64,000 nucleotides of DNA from Mercurialis annua (taxonomy: Eukaryota; Streptophyta; Magnoliopsida; Malpighiales; Euphorbiaceae): assembly GCF_937616625.2 (NCBI RefSeq), contig NC_065570.1, forward strand, positions 70,087,665-70,151,664, written 5' to 3'. The translations under genes were made by a program, and so were the position numbers. The notes beneath the pieces were generated by a model. That model was not told the origin of the DNA. It worked only from the letters and a program-made list of their open reading frames with translations, and searched no databases. The first letter of the stretch is position 1, and the number at the start of each line of letters is the position of its first letter. Of this stretch, positions 1 to 9,843 are shown one piece after another.

Positions 1-932
1 TGGAGTCTACATTGAGTTATGTTGATTGTAGAATGAAACACTTACAAAAACAATCAAACATATGCTGCAGAATAAAAGAAATCAATAACCAACCACGAAA
101 ATTCATGGGTTTCAAAATAAATTACAGAAAATTACAAAAAAAAACGTATATTTTCACTGAAAATTTTGTCTTGTGACGTTATTAAGAGTTAATCTTGCAC
201 AATCTAATTTATAAGAACGAATTTCTAATTTTAAAATTTCAGTGGAAATATAAAACTGATTGAATGGAATAAACGTGGAAGCAGTATTTTGTTTTCTCAA
301 AACAAATTATAATCTCTCTTTTATTTGTACTAGTCTCGCCTTACGTATTTCATACGTGGCTCGTAGTGTGACTCGTAAAATTATCAAATAAAATTTTAAA
401 TTATAGTTAATTTAGAATAGTTTATCTTATTAAATACTTAAAATTATAATCGGTACTCAAATTTTATAACTGTAGAGAATTTTAATAAAAAATATAAAAT
501 AAAAATTAAAATAACAGTTCATTAAAATAGTTTACCTTATTTAAAATTCTACACGATTAAAAAATAATTAAAATAATTATCTCAACATAGTAGTCTATTT
601 TAATTAAATAGTCAAAGTTGTCTATTTTAATTAGTACTCTAGACAATTATCTCAATATAGTAGTTTATTTTAGTTAGTACTCTATTTATTTTAGTTAGTA
701 TTTTAATTTTAATGATTATCTTAATAGTTTTTAATTAATAATTAAATTTTGTAAATGAAAAGGATATTAACGTAAATGTGTCTGTCCTTCTTCCCCCTAT
801 CCGTGCTTTTTATATAGTATAGGGAAAACATATATAAATGATTGATTAAAGCTCTCATATTTTTTATTGTATATTTATTAATCTTCTGATAAAGATAATA
901 AATAATATCTTAAAATAATTAGGATTCTATTT
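1..932. other. AT-rich intergenic DNA, no gene seen
   Basis: No coding region or RNA gene is recognisable. Around 560-710 there is a short degenerate tandem pattern based on a tagtctattttaattagtactct-like unit. The rest is low-complexity A/T sequence. Confidence 0.6.
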
Positions 933-1290
933 TGATGTAATGTTTTAAAAAATCCAGATTTTCTTGCTTTTTTTTCAATCCTATCTTGACATTAAACACT
1001 GATCAATTTTACCCTATTTTATATTTTATCGTTTCAATTACTCCAATTATTCAATTTTTGACAATTTTTTTATTTAAATGATGAAATCATTCAATTAACT
1101 AAGTCTAAAGATAAAATTAAATTCATTTTCATTAAAAAATACAAATAAGTCTTTTATTTTTAAAAACTAACTAAAAACCATAATCAAATTAAAACTAATT
1201 TAATTTTTTAATTAATTTAACTAAATCTAAATAAATTTTAAACACATACAATTAATATATGCTATTCATGGAGAACAATTTTAATTTTAA
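933..1290 (-). repeat. Diverged relative of the 5255-5747 MITE, reverse orientation
   Basis: Reads as a diverged reverse complement of the interior and right arm of the element at 5255-5747. Shared stretches include the atcattcaattaactaagtc segment and the cacatacaattaatatatgc segment. The outer end is worn and no target duplication could be assigned, so the borders are approximate. The following bases (to about 1565) carry three copies of tttaaggacc and may belong to the same insertion. Confidence 0.5.
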
Positions 1291-1349
1291 TTTTTTTAAT
1301 GAAAATGAATTTAGACTTAGTTAAATTAATTAAGAATTTAAATTAATTA

Positions 1350-1468
1350 AAATTTATTTTCAAGTCTCTGAAAAATAAAAACGACGTTGTTTTATTATTT
1401 TCAAAATGCAATTTGTTACCCTAAACGGCGTCGTTTTTGTCAGTCAAGGACTTGAAAATAATTTTTTG
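1350..1468. repeat. Small inverted repeat with AACGACG/CGTCGTTTT arms
   Basis: The left arm (ttattttcaagtc then aaaaacgacg) is matched in reverse complement by cgtcgtttttg then gacttgaaaataa on the right. This gives a fold-back of about 119 bp with imperfect arms. Probably a small MITE; no clear target duplication. Confidence 0.45.
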
Positions 1469-3091
1469 CTAAATTTAAGGACCAGATAAGGATTAAAAAA
1501 TAGTTTAAGGACCGAATAAAAAAAACAGATATAGTTTAAGGACCTGCAAATAGATTATTCCTACAATAATCATTTCTAAAAAAAACTGTAACAAACTTAC
1601 CAATTTTTGTTATCTTTTAGTAATTATTTTTATTTAATTTTAAAGCTTGATTTATTTTTTATATTTATTTAAGTAAATTAATTAATTCATAACTGATAAA
1701 ATAAATCAATTAGTATTTATTTAATTGACCTAATTGATTTTACTTTTAATTTTAAAGAAGTTGAACGATATCTATCAAAAAAATTAATCTATGCTTGAAA
1801 AGACTGTCAAAATAGCCAAAAAAATCTGTTTATACCCCTAATATTTGTCCCGTGGCCATGTTAGCTTCTTATGGCAAGTTTGGTCCAAATATATCATTAA
1901 AATTTTAAAAATGGCTCAATTATGCCCCTCTTGCAACGGTGTTAATCTCTATTTCACAAGAAGCGCATAATTAAGATTTTAAAAATCTTTAATGGTATAT
2001 TAGAACCAAAATTTGTCATGAGTGGCATACTTGTTCCTCTGATAAATATTAGAGGGATATTTACACTTTTCTCTAAACATATTTAAAAGAAATAGTAAAA
2101 ATTATATACTTTGATTACTTCATGTAATATAAATAAAAAAATATTTAACAAAAATAATTATAAAAGTGTAATCTGAATTTTATAACAAATGTTAATAACA
2201 CAAATAATAATTAATATTTTTATCTAAAAAATTAGTTTGTATTTTTTCAAAATATTATAATAGTAAGTAATCATAAGAAACTCATTGTATTATTTAGTTG
2301 AACGATTAGCTCAATGGCAGACAGAAATTTTAACTCTTTGACAGAAGCCTAAGCTGCAAATCTGCAATTACTTTACGAACGAAAAATCTATCAAATCTAA
2401 ATTGTCAAATAAAGTGATTGAACATCTAATCACCCTTTAATGAAACAAAGAAAAAAATAAAAGTTATGTTACTATTACTAATCAAAATGCCTTTTCATAT
2501 CTGTAAATTTAATTATTATTTTTTAAAATTGAACATTTTAATCCGCTAATTTTATAAAATAAAATAAATATATTCAACTCTCAATTTTAACTTATTTTTT
2601 CGTACATAATTCTCATTTTCAATCCAAATAACCTTCCATAAGTTAGAATAAAAGTTTAATTATATAAAATAATTATTTATAAATAAAAAGGAATATAAAA
2701 ATTAGACAATCAAAATATACAAATTCTTTTTTATAAATATATTTGATAAAATAATTAAAATTATAAATATAAAAAAAACATTTTGTCTTATTATCATTAT
2801 TATCTTCAATCCTCAACTTTGATCATGCATATACTTATAAGCATTTGCAGGAATAAACATGTAAACCAACTAATGCAAAATCAGAAGAAAGAAAATTAAA
2901 GTAAAATCCTCAAATTTTTAATAAATAAAATATGAAAAAAATCTATCTTTTTATTAGAGAAAAACTACTTTTTTTTATAGAGACAGAAGCTAGTTAGATT
3001 TGATGTTAGGTGTTAGAGGTAGAACTTTTAATTGATTCAGTCGAAATTACGAGTTGCACAACTTGTATCTACAACTACTGAATGGATAGCC
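1469..3091. other. Intergenic, with an imperfect fold-back at about 1819-2074
   Basis: No gene seen. At about 1819-2074 a left arm (ctgtttatacccctaatatt...) pairs imperfectly with a right arm (aatattagagggatatttac...), consistent with an old MITE of unknown superfamily. A tRNA A-box-like string (tagctcaatggcaga) lies near 2308 without a convincing B box. Confidence 0.45.
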
Positions 3092-3175
3092 TTTTTTTTT
3101 TTTTTTGCCGGAAAGATGAATATCTTTGATTAATAATTCGACTATTACAGCCTGTTCATTGACACTAGGCCTCTT
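3092..3175 (-). repeat. 5'-truncated LINE 3' end (probable)
   Basis: On the minus strand the sequence ends ...caaagatattcatctttccggc followed by an uninterrupted A run (the T run at 3092-3106). This style of 3' terminus plus A tail is typical of plant LINE or other poly(A) retroposon insertions. Only the tail region is recognisable and no target duplication was found, so this is a weak call. Confidence 0.4.
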
Positions 3176-4163
3176 GCGAAACAATACTATTAAATCAGAA
3201 AGAATAGTAATTGTTTAATTTGTTTTGGACCCACTCCTCCAAATAAAAAAAAAAGTAAATGAAACATATATTAAATTAATTTATTTCCTTATCAAAGATT
3301 ATATTTCCTTATCAAAGATAACAATTGTCTACCATTTGGGGTGGAAAGAAATTTGATTTCACATGCTCCACCATCAATCAAACAACAGAGATACTGTGTT
3401 AAGATAGCAACCATATGATACCTTCTCCAAAACAAATTACTCATATAAGTATTATCAATTAGTGATAGTTCATTAATTAATCAATCAATCAATTGATAAG
3501 ATGATGCATTTCTAAATTGCTAGGCATATGCTTTTAATAGATGCCATGCAAAGACTGAAAGGTGTCTTACAAATTTTTATTTGACTATATTATATTAATG
3601 TTATTTGTGAAAATAGAAGATGTAAATGTTTTAAGATATAGTAGTTTAGCAAGTGGGACATCTAGAGATTAAGCAAAGAGTGACTAATCAATCGATGATC
3701 ACTAGTTCAAAGTATTATATATTTTGTTAAATAATAGAATTCATTTTATTTCTAACAAAATTTAAAATATGATTTATTATAAATAATTTTGTCTTTTGTA
3801 TTCCAGAAAATATTATATAGAATTCATTTTAAATAAATTTAAATTATGTTTGGAATGATTATACTTTAACTAAACATTTTATTTTGTCAAATACTATTCC
3901 ATTTTAAATGAGCTATACTTATCATTTTCTGCTTTAACAAATAATAATAAATTTGTCATTCTCAAAAGAGTGGAATTTATTTTTAAATTATATCAATTTT
4001 ACTAGAAATTGAAGATTAAGTGTAATGAATTCCATATAATATTAAAAAATAAAATTTCAAATGAATTACAAAGTAAACCAAACAAAAATGTTATGTATTT
4101 ACTTTGGTCTAATAGAATATATTTTAAAAAAAAATTACATGTTTTTACAATTTAAACTAAATT
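3176..4163. other. Intergenic, no gene seen
   Basis: AT-rich. A perfect short tandem duplication, atatttccttatcaaagat, lies around 3281-3320. No coding or RNA gene is recognisable. Confidence 0.5.
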
Positions 4164-4172
4164 TTTGTAATA

Positions 4173-4554
4173 GGCTTAATTACTTAAAAACCACCCACCT
4201 TGTAACTTTTTTTCATTTATACCATGACCTAGGAAAATTTTCAATTGTACCCTATTTTTGATTTTCATGTTTCATCTCTACCCTAATGAGTTGAATTGAC
4301 CTATTTTCTTTTGAAAAAAAGTCTAAATTAGTCCTTCATTTTTAACCTAGATTCTAATAAAACGTTAATGTTAATCATTTATGTATCTTGTTTTTAATAT
4401 TTTCATCTTTAAATTAATTAAATTATCAAAAAAATTACTCTTGGGGTACAAACGAAACATAAAAATCGAAAATAGAGTATAATTGAAAATTTTCCTAGGT
4501 CGTGGTATAAATGAAAAAAAGTTACAAGGTGAGTGGCTTTTAAGTAATTAAGCC
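4173..4554. mobile_element. Mutator-like MITE, 382 bp, 9-bp target duplication
   Basis: Terminal inverted repeats start GGCTTAATTACTTAAAA and continue, with few mismatches, for over 80 bp (through CACCTTGTAAC, TCATTTATACCA, GACCTAGGAAAATTTTCAA). The element is flanked on both sides by the identical 9-mer tttgtaata (4164-4172 and 4555-4563). A 9-bp duplication is characteristic of Mutator-like elements. There is no transposase, so it is non-autonomous. The near-perfect ends suggest a fairly recent insertion. Confidence 0.85.
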
Positions 4555-4563
4555 TTTGTAATA

Positions 4564-5245
4564 TTATGTCAGTTTGATAATTTTTTTGTAATTTTTCTCA
4601 TTTTATTCAATCAATTCAATTTTTTACCTCAGTTCAATATCTATTTGTTTTATATATATATATTTTAACTTCAAACTTGTTTTTTCTTCAACCACCCAAA
4701 ATTAGAGAATTTAAAATTAGATTTTTAACATTATTTCAATTGTTTTTAGATTAAAAAATTAATTTTGAAATTTTAAAAATGGCTTTACTAATTACAGAGT
4801 TAATTAGTATATAATTTCAGCTGAAAGTTAAGACAATTAAATTAATTAAAAAGATGAATAGAACTACAACGAAACAATGAAATTGGAATAACATTACAAA
4901 AATAAAAAGGTTCGGTTCAAACACACACAAAGATTTGATTTGATTTTTTTTTACAATTAGGTCTTTTATTTTATTTTATTTTCTCTTGTTTGATGGTTTT
5001 AAAAGAAAGACAATTCGTAAGACCTAAACATTTACTTATACTCATTTATTTTACTGAAGAATCCTACAGACTGAAATATTGAAGCAGTTATGAGGCAAGC
5101 CTGAGGCCTGCAAATTTCTTAATAAACATGGTGAGAAGGATGTGCAGTATCTCTTTTATATTTAGATTTAGAAAGTTGTGATAGTTGTTTACTTTTAAAT
5201 TTGGGCTGCAATTCTTCATCCAGTTCATAAGCCAGATGACTATAT
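4564..5245. other. Intergenic, no gene seen
   Basis: AT-rich sequence between two MITEs. Nothing coding recognised. Confidence 0.5.
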
Positions 5246-5254
5246 TTTAATTTA

Positions 5255-5747
5255 GGCCTAATGAATTCAAAAACTCCGACCTTTTAATCCTTTTTCGATC
5301 CTACCCTGAGGTAGAAAATTGGTCAATTTTATCCTAATTCGTATTTTTATGTTTCAATTGTACCCTGAAATATTAAATTGATGTCTTTTTTATTTAGAAA
5401 AAAAAAATTAAAACGTTCTCCATGTATAGCATATATTAATTGTATGTGTTTAAAATTTATTTAGATTTAGTTAAATTAATTAAAAATTTAAATTAGTTTT
5501 AATTCGATTATGATTTTTAGTTTGTTTTTAAAAATAAAGGACTTATTTGTACTCTTTTGAATGGAAATGAATTTACTTTTATCTTTAGACTTAGTTAATT
5601 GAATGATTTCATCAAAAACTGAGAAAAATTAAAGTACAATTGAAACGATAAAATGCGAAATAGGATAAAAAAATTGACCAGTTTTCAACGTCAGAGTAGG
5701 ATTAAAAAGGGGTTAAAAGGTCGGAATTTTTTTAAAAGTATTAGACC
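5255..5747. mobile_element. Mutator-like MITE, 493 bp, 9-bp target duplication
   Basis: The left end GGCCTAATGAATTCAAAAA.TCCGACCTTTTAA is mirrored by the right end (reverse complement GGTCTAATACTTTTAAAAAA.TCCGACCTTTTAA). Homology continues inward through GGTCAATTTTATCCTA and GTTTCAATTGTAC. Identical 9-mers tttaattta lie at 5246-5254 and 5748-5756. It has no coding capacity. Its interior is shared with the diverged copy at 933-1290, so this is a family rather than a chance fold-back. Confidence 0.85.
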
Positions 5748-5756
5748 TTTAATTTA

Positions 5757-6239
5757 AATGGACATACATAAATAAGATAAGAAAGTTTTATATTTTCTTA
5801 AATAGAAAAAAAAAATTACAATCACAGTTATTTTAAAAGTACTAATAATTTGTATATTTCTTGTTATGTTAGTTATATTTGCCAAATGATCAAAAACATT
5901 CAAACTTTTGGCGAATTTTCCACTTAGGTCCCAAGATTTCAGAAGTATCAGTTTTGTCTAAAATTGCATATTTTTGTCTCATAATGTTTATCCGTGAAAA
6001 AGTACTAAATTAGTTTCAAAATATGTAAATTTATAATTATTACTAAATTAATTTCAATTTTTTTCTTTAATTAAATCAAATAAATTAGTTGTTTAGTTAT
6101 TTAATTATAAGTTTATTTATTTTTTAATTATAAAATAAAAATAAAATTAAAATATAATAGTTCATCGGAACCTATTTATATCCAAATAAATTATTTATTT
6201 TAGGGATTTATTTGTACTTTTTCCATTTCATCTGCTTCT
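5757..6239. other. Intergenic, no gene seen
   Basis: AT-rich; nothing recognised. It leads into the GC-richer island at 6240-6433. Confidence 0.45.
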
Positions 6240-6433
6240 AACCTTCTTCTTCCACAACCACCGCCTCCCGTCTTCGTCATTGTGTTTTTTTTATTCACCG
6301 CCTAACGCAACACTATTGTTCTGGTGGCGACAGTTCTTCCATCAGAACCGTGCTCCGATGGAGAAGGTTCGAGCACGTTTCGGCTGCTGTCCTCAGCCCT
6401 TAACAAATACATGTACTTGGAAAGAAAAAAAAG
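6240..6433 (+). other. Orphan exon-like island (ATG, 25 codons, splice donor)
   Basis: A locally GC-richer, pyrimidine-rich stretch resembling a 5' UTR is followed by an ATG at 6358. An open frame from there (MEKVRARFGCCPQPLTNTC...) reads to a good donor (G|GTAAGC, GT at 6434). No matching downstream exon was found before the 3' end of the NSR gene on the other strand. It could be the first exon of an unannotated short gene, a captured gene fragment or chance. Confidence 0.2.
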
Positions 6434-7054
6434 GTAAGCATGCATGTTGATGTATCTAGTTCTAATATGGACTGGACTTTTATTTTTTGTCAAAGGGACT
6501 TTTATTATGTTAGTATCTTGTTAAATAATAAACACAATGCATCTAGTTAAAATTATGTGTAGTGTGTACATTTATAAACTTGAATTCAATATTCTCCATG
6601 TCTCGTGAGAAACAATTCTAACTATATGTTAATACAAAACCTTTCAGAAGAATGAAAATATGTTCAGAATATTTATACAATCAACTTTCATAACAATCAG
6701 AAGTAAGAAAAACAAATATGAAAGAGCTAATCATCTAGTAATAATCATACAATGCAACAATTCTTGTTGATGCATTTATTTTGGAAACTATAGGATGGCG
6801 TTGAGTTATAAATCAATTAGAACGTCTCCTGTTACACAATTAATCTTCAGAAAATTTTCTTTGCATCACCTTGTGCCTTCACTATACTTGATTTCAAGTG
6901 CTCTTAATTAATGTGGGTATGACTCAATAATCTAAATTTCAATTAGTGCTCAAGATTATATATTCTTGTAAATTGCAGACTTTCAGAAGCATGATAAATG
7001 ACTATAAGAAGACTAGTTCTCATTTATGATAAAGAACCTTGGGCATAGATATGC

Positions 7055-9003
7055 TCACCTTTTCCCACGACTTCCAGAGCGATATCGAGAAAACTGTAGC
7101 CTTAAGCAACTAGATTCACGATCATGTTCATCCAATCTATAACCTGCAGAATGAATGTTGGCACCACCGGACATATATAGAAAAGCAGCAATGCTGGGAA
7201 GGACAAGCAAAAAAATATATTCCTGCTGTACGCTTTTAAGTGCTCGACTCAATAGAGTCGTATACTATTCGTATATAATCCGTCTCGTCTTCCAGATTGA
7301 CAGCATAAATGTTCTTTTTCTCCATAACTACAAAATAAGCTTCTGCACGAGAAAATAACTCACTACTGCCTTGAGATTATCATTATCATTTATATATATA
7401 TATGTGTGTGCGTGTGTGTGTGTATATATATGCGTGCATACACACACACATTACATACATACTTGGACACAACGGAGCAATGATTGTTATTATAAGGTCT
7501 CCTATGTTAAAAATGAACTTTCGTGTCCGAAACGGAAAATATTGATTGAACAAAGTGTCCGTGCAACTTAGGCAGGAAGTTATCTAGAAATAAAGCAATG
7601 AAATAAACATTACGAGGACACACGACAAAAAAAATCAGAATGAAAATCATAACATAACACGCAACTTATTGCTGCATTGTACACTTCCTTTTAAAAAATT
7701 AACATTGATAAAAAGAGAATCAGTTTACCTTGCAAGACACTCATCGCGGTTGCTGCACAGGCAGCATCTTCAAAATCAACAAAACAGAGAATGATAGGAT
7801 CTCCGCCACGCTACATAAAAAATTAAAAATATCACTTCTAACAAGCCAATAAGAAAAAAACACATTGCACAGATAAAGATGCCAACATTAAGCACTTACA
7901 TGCTTGGAATCTTTGCTCACAACTCTCACTTCCTTATATCCCACAAAAGGGCGAAAGATATCTAAATCGTACAGTAAAGGAATAAAACCGGAACAGACAA
8001 AAAGAAGAATCGAAGGTTTAAAATCATTCTTGCTTGATCAGTAATGAGTAAAACACTACCAAAATAACTGTTTGACATTTAATACATCATCAAGAGGATA
8101 CGAGCTACTTCTCTCCTTTTGCTGCCAGGAGGGAGTCCCTCGACGTAAAGAGTGTTGGAAGCATCTGGAGGCAGAGGTAAAGTTTCACGAATGGGCCTAG
8201 CTATTTTGTTCACCGGGGGATGACTAACAAAACCGATGTTTCTACCATTTCGTGCAGGGTCTGGACCACTGGATAGAGTACGGCGTGGCATACCAGAATC
8301 AAGTATTGGAAGTCCAGTCATCCCACCACCACCACCGCTGCCACCATTGGCCCTTGCAAACCCACCGCTGCTCAATCCACTAGCTTCCTCGGAAGAAAAA
8401 GGAACAACTTGTTTCAAAAGCAATTAGGTAGACCATATATAAGTCGAAAAATCTTTTTCGACATAGATAATAAGAAGAACAAAAGGTAAAAGGCTTGAAT
8501 GGTTACCGAATTTTGCAGATACCGGTCATATGCGGATCCAATTGTCTTTGTGTCCTTTACAGATTGATACTTTTCCTGATCATCATCTCTTGGATAATAG
8601 CTAGGAACCTCATTGCCTGAAGGCAGCCCTGAAGACTGGATATCTGAAAATTCAAATAACATAAATTTTTAAACATGAAAAATCATATTCAACAGTAAAA
8701 TCATAAACTCTCCCTGTTTCTCAACAAAGCAACATGACATTAAATGGCTAACAATACTAAACTAACACTAATTAATGGTCAAAAAATGAATATATTCATA
8801 TTCAAAACTCAAAGTAGAGATCTAAAGTTCATATAAATTACAATTCTAATCAATAACTATCCTAAATAATTAGATTAGATCCTTAATTTTGGAAAATGAC
8901 CAACAGTACCATAATCGGGGCGGTGTCGTTTTAAACTTGCATCCGACTGATGAAGAGGATGTTGCTGCTGCTGAAGACGATGATTCCAGTAACCGTCCGT
9001 CAT
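7055..9003 (-). CDS. NSR: Nuclear speckle RNA-binding protein (NSR/RBP1 family, RRM)
   Basis: Six coding exons are readable on the minus strand: 9003-8910, 8643-8507, 8407-8102, 7961-7900, 7810-7729 and 7143-7055. The protein of roughly 256 aa begins MTDGYWNHRLQQQQHPLHQS, has the family-typical block PRDDDQ...VKDTKTIGSAYDRYLQ, a Gly-rich linker, and a C-terminal RRM. RNP2 is LYVEGLP and RNP1 lies in IILCFVDFEDA; the end is CLRLQFSRYRSGSRGKR. Known family members (Arabidopsis NSRa/b, Medicago RBP1) bind alternatively spliced pre-mRNAs and long noncoding RNAs (ASCO, ENOD40) in nuclear speckles. Exon 1 ends one base into an Asp codon completed by exon 2. Oddities: intron 3 carries U12 signals, and the exon 2-exon 3 junction is out of frame by one base as sequenced. 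Its neighbour is the kinase array, whose last stop codon lies about 840 bp upstream of this start. Confidence 0.88.
7391..7452. repeat. TA/TG/CA microsatellite in the last NSR intron
   Basis: Runs of (TA)n, (TG)n and (CA)n arranged so that the TG and CA blocks can pair. It lies inside NSR intron 5 (7144-7728). Small reading frames over it are artefacts of the repeat. Confidence 0.8.
7962..8101 (-). other. Probable U12-type (minor spliceosome) intron in NSR
   Basis: Read on the minus strand, the 140-bp intron starts GTATCCTCTT (U12 consensus RTATCCTTT). Near its end it contains TTCCTTTAC (U12 branch consensus TTCCTTAAC), with the branch A about 13 nt before the terminal AG. It lacks the usual pyrimidine tract before that AG. 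It splits a His codon (C|AT) at the start of the ...HIFRPFVGYKEVRVV segment of the RRM. The other NSR introns look like ordinary U2 introns. Confidence 0.75.
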
Positions 9004-9843
9004 GTAAACGTGATTTTTTTTACCGAACCGACTTCATTAATCAAAATATCAAATAATTTGACTGATGACTAATTATTTTCTGTTTGGTTACCGAGAAACC
9101 AAAACCCAGGGAAAAAACACCATCCCATGGTTCAATGCGGCAGGCTCCATATAATTTTTCTTGTACAGCCAATTGAGTGTTGGCACGTCACGATAAGTAG
9201 TCGTGGCGCGACAAGAAAAGGCGCTTGTACTGTTGTACCGTATCTTCAAAACTGAAATTCACATTGTAAAGAAAAACTAACCTGTACCTTTGGATTGGAT
9301 CTATTACTAATATATTTGTTTAATGTGACGTGTTAGTGTTGCCTATTAGATTTTCAAGTAATTCTTCTTACAATTACGATTTTAATTTTCCTTATTCTAG
9401 AATTCAAGAAATATCATATTTTGATTTATTCTTTTCTTTTTCCAATCTTTTCCAGCAGTTTCTCAGCATCCAAACAAGGAGTAATTCAATCAAATTGAAT
9501 CAAAATGGTGATCAAACCACACAACAGGTGAAATTTATGTACATTTCACCCGCAATTTATTTAATTAGCTTGCAATTGCTACTTTCATTTGTTTATCCAG
9601 TTCAGTTTTTAATACTCCATTTACTGTATGATGTGCTCATCTTAAGCATTTATATGAGGGGGAAATGAATGGACAGGAGAAGTTAATGATATACATTGCA
9701 GATGATAGTATTTGAGATCAATTTCTTTTTTGAATTGCAGAATAGTATTTGAAATGTAGGAAAAGAAACAGATGCTATTAGGGCTACAATACAACTGATT
9801 ATTTAATCATCAGAGCTACTTATGTGCAAATTCGTTACGGAAA
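9004..9843. other. Upstream region of NSR and 3' flank of the first kinase gene
   Basis: Contains the NSR promoter on the minus strand and the downstream region of the kinase gene that ends at 9844. No specific promoter element can be assigned with confidence. An open frame at 9330-9668 on the plus strand has no recognisable domain. Confidence 0.4.

Noticed and set aside
2300..2400. Possible tRNA gene (tagctcaatggcaga)
   Set aside because: Only an A-box-like string; no B box or acceptor pairing. Likewise none of the three SINE heads folds as a tRNA gene.
7371..7571. Cys/Val/His-rich frame over the NSR last intron
   Set aside because: Produced by the TG/CA microsatellite.
9330..9668. 112-codon plus-strand open frame between NSR and kinase A
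   Set aside because: No domain, composition of the surrounding AT-rich DNA, and it starts with a non-ATG codon in context; most likely chance.
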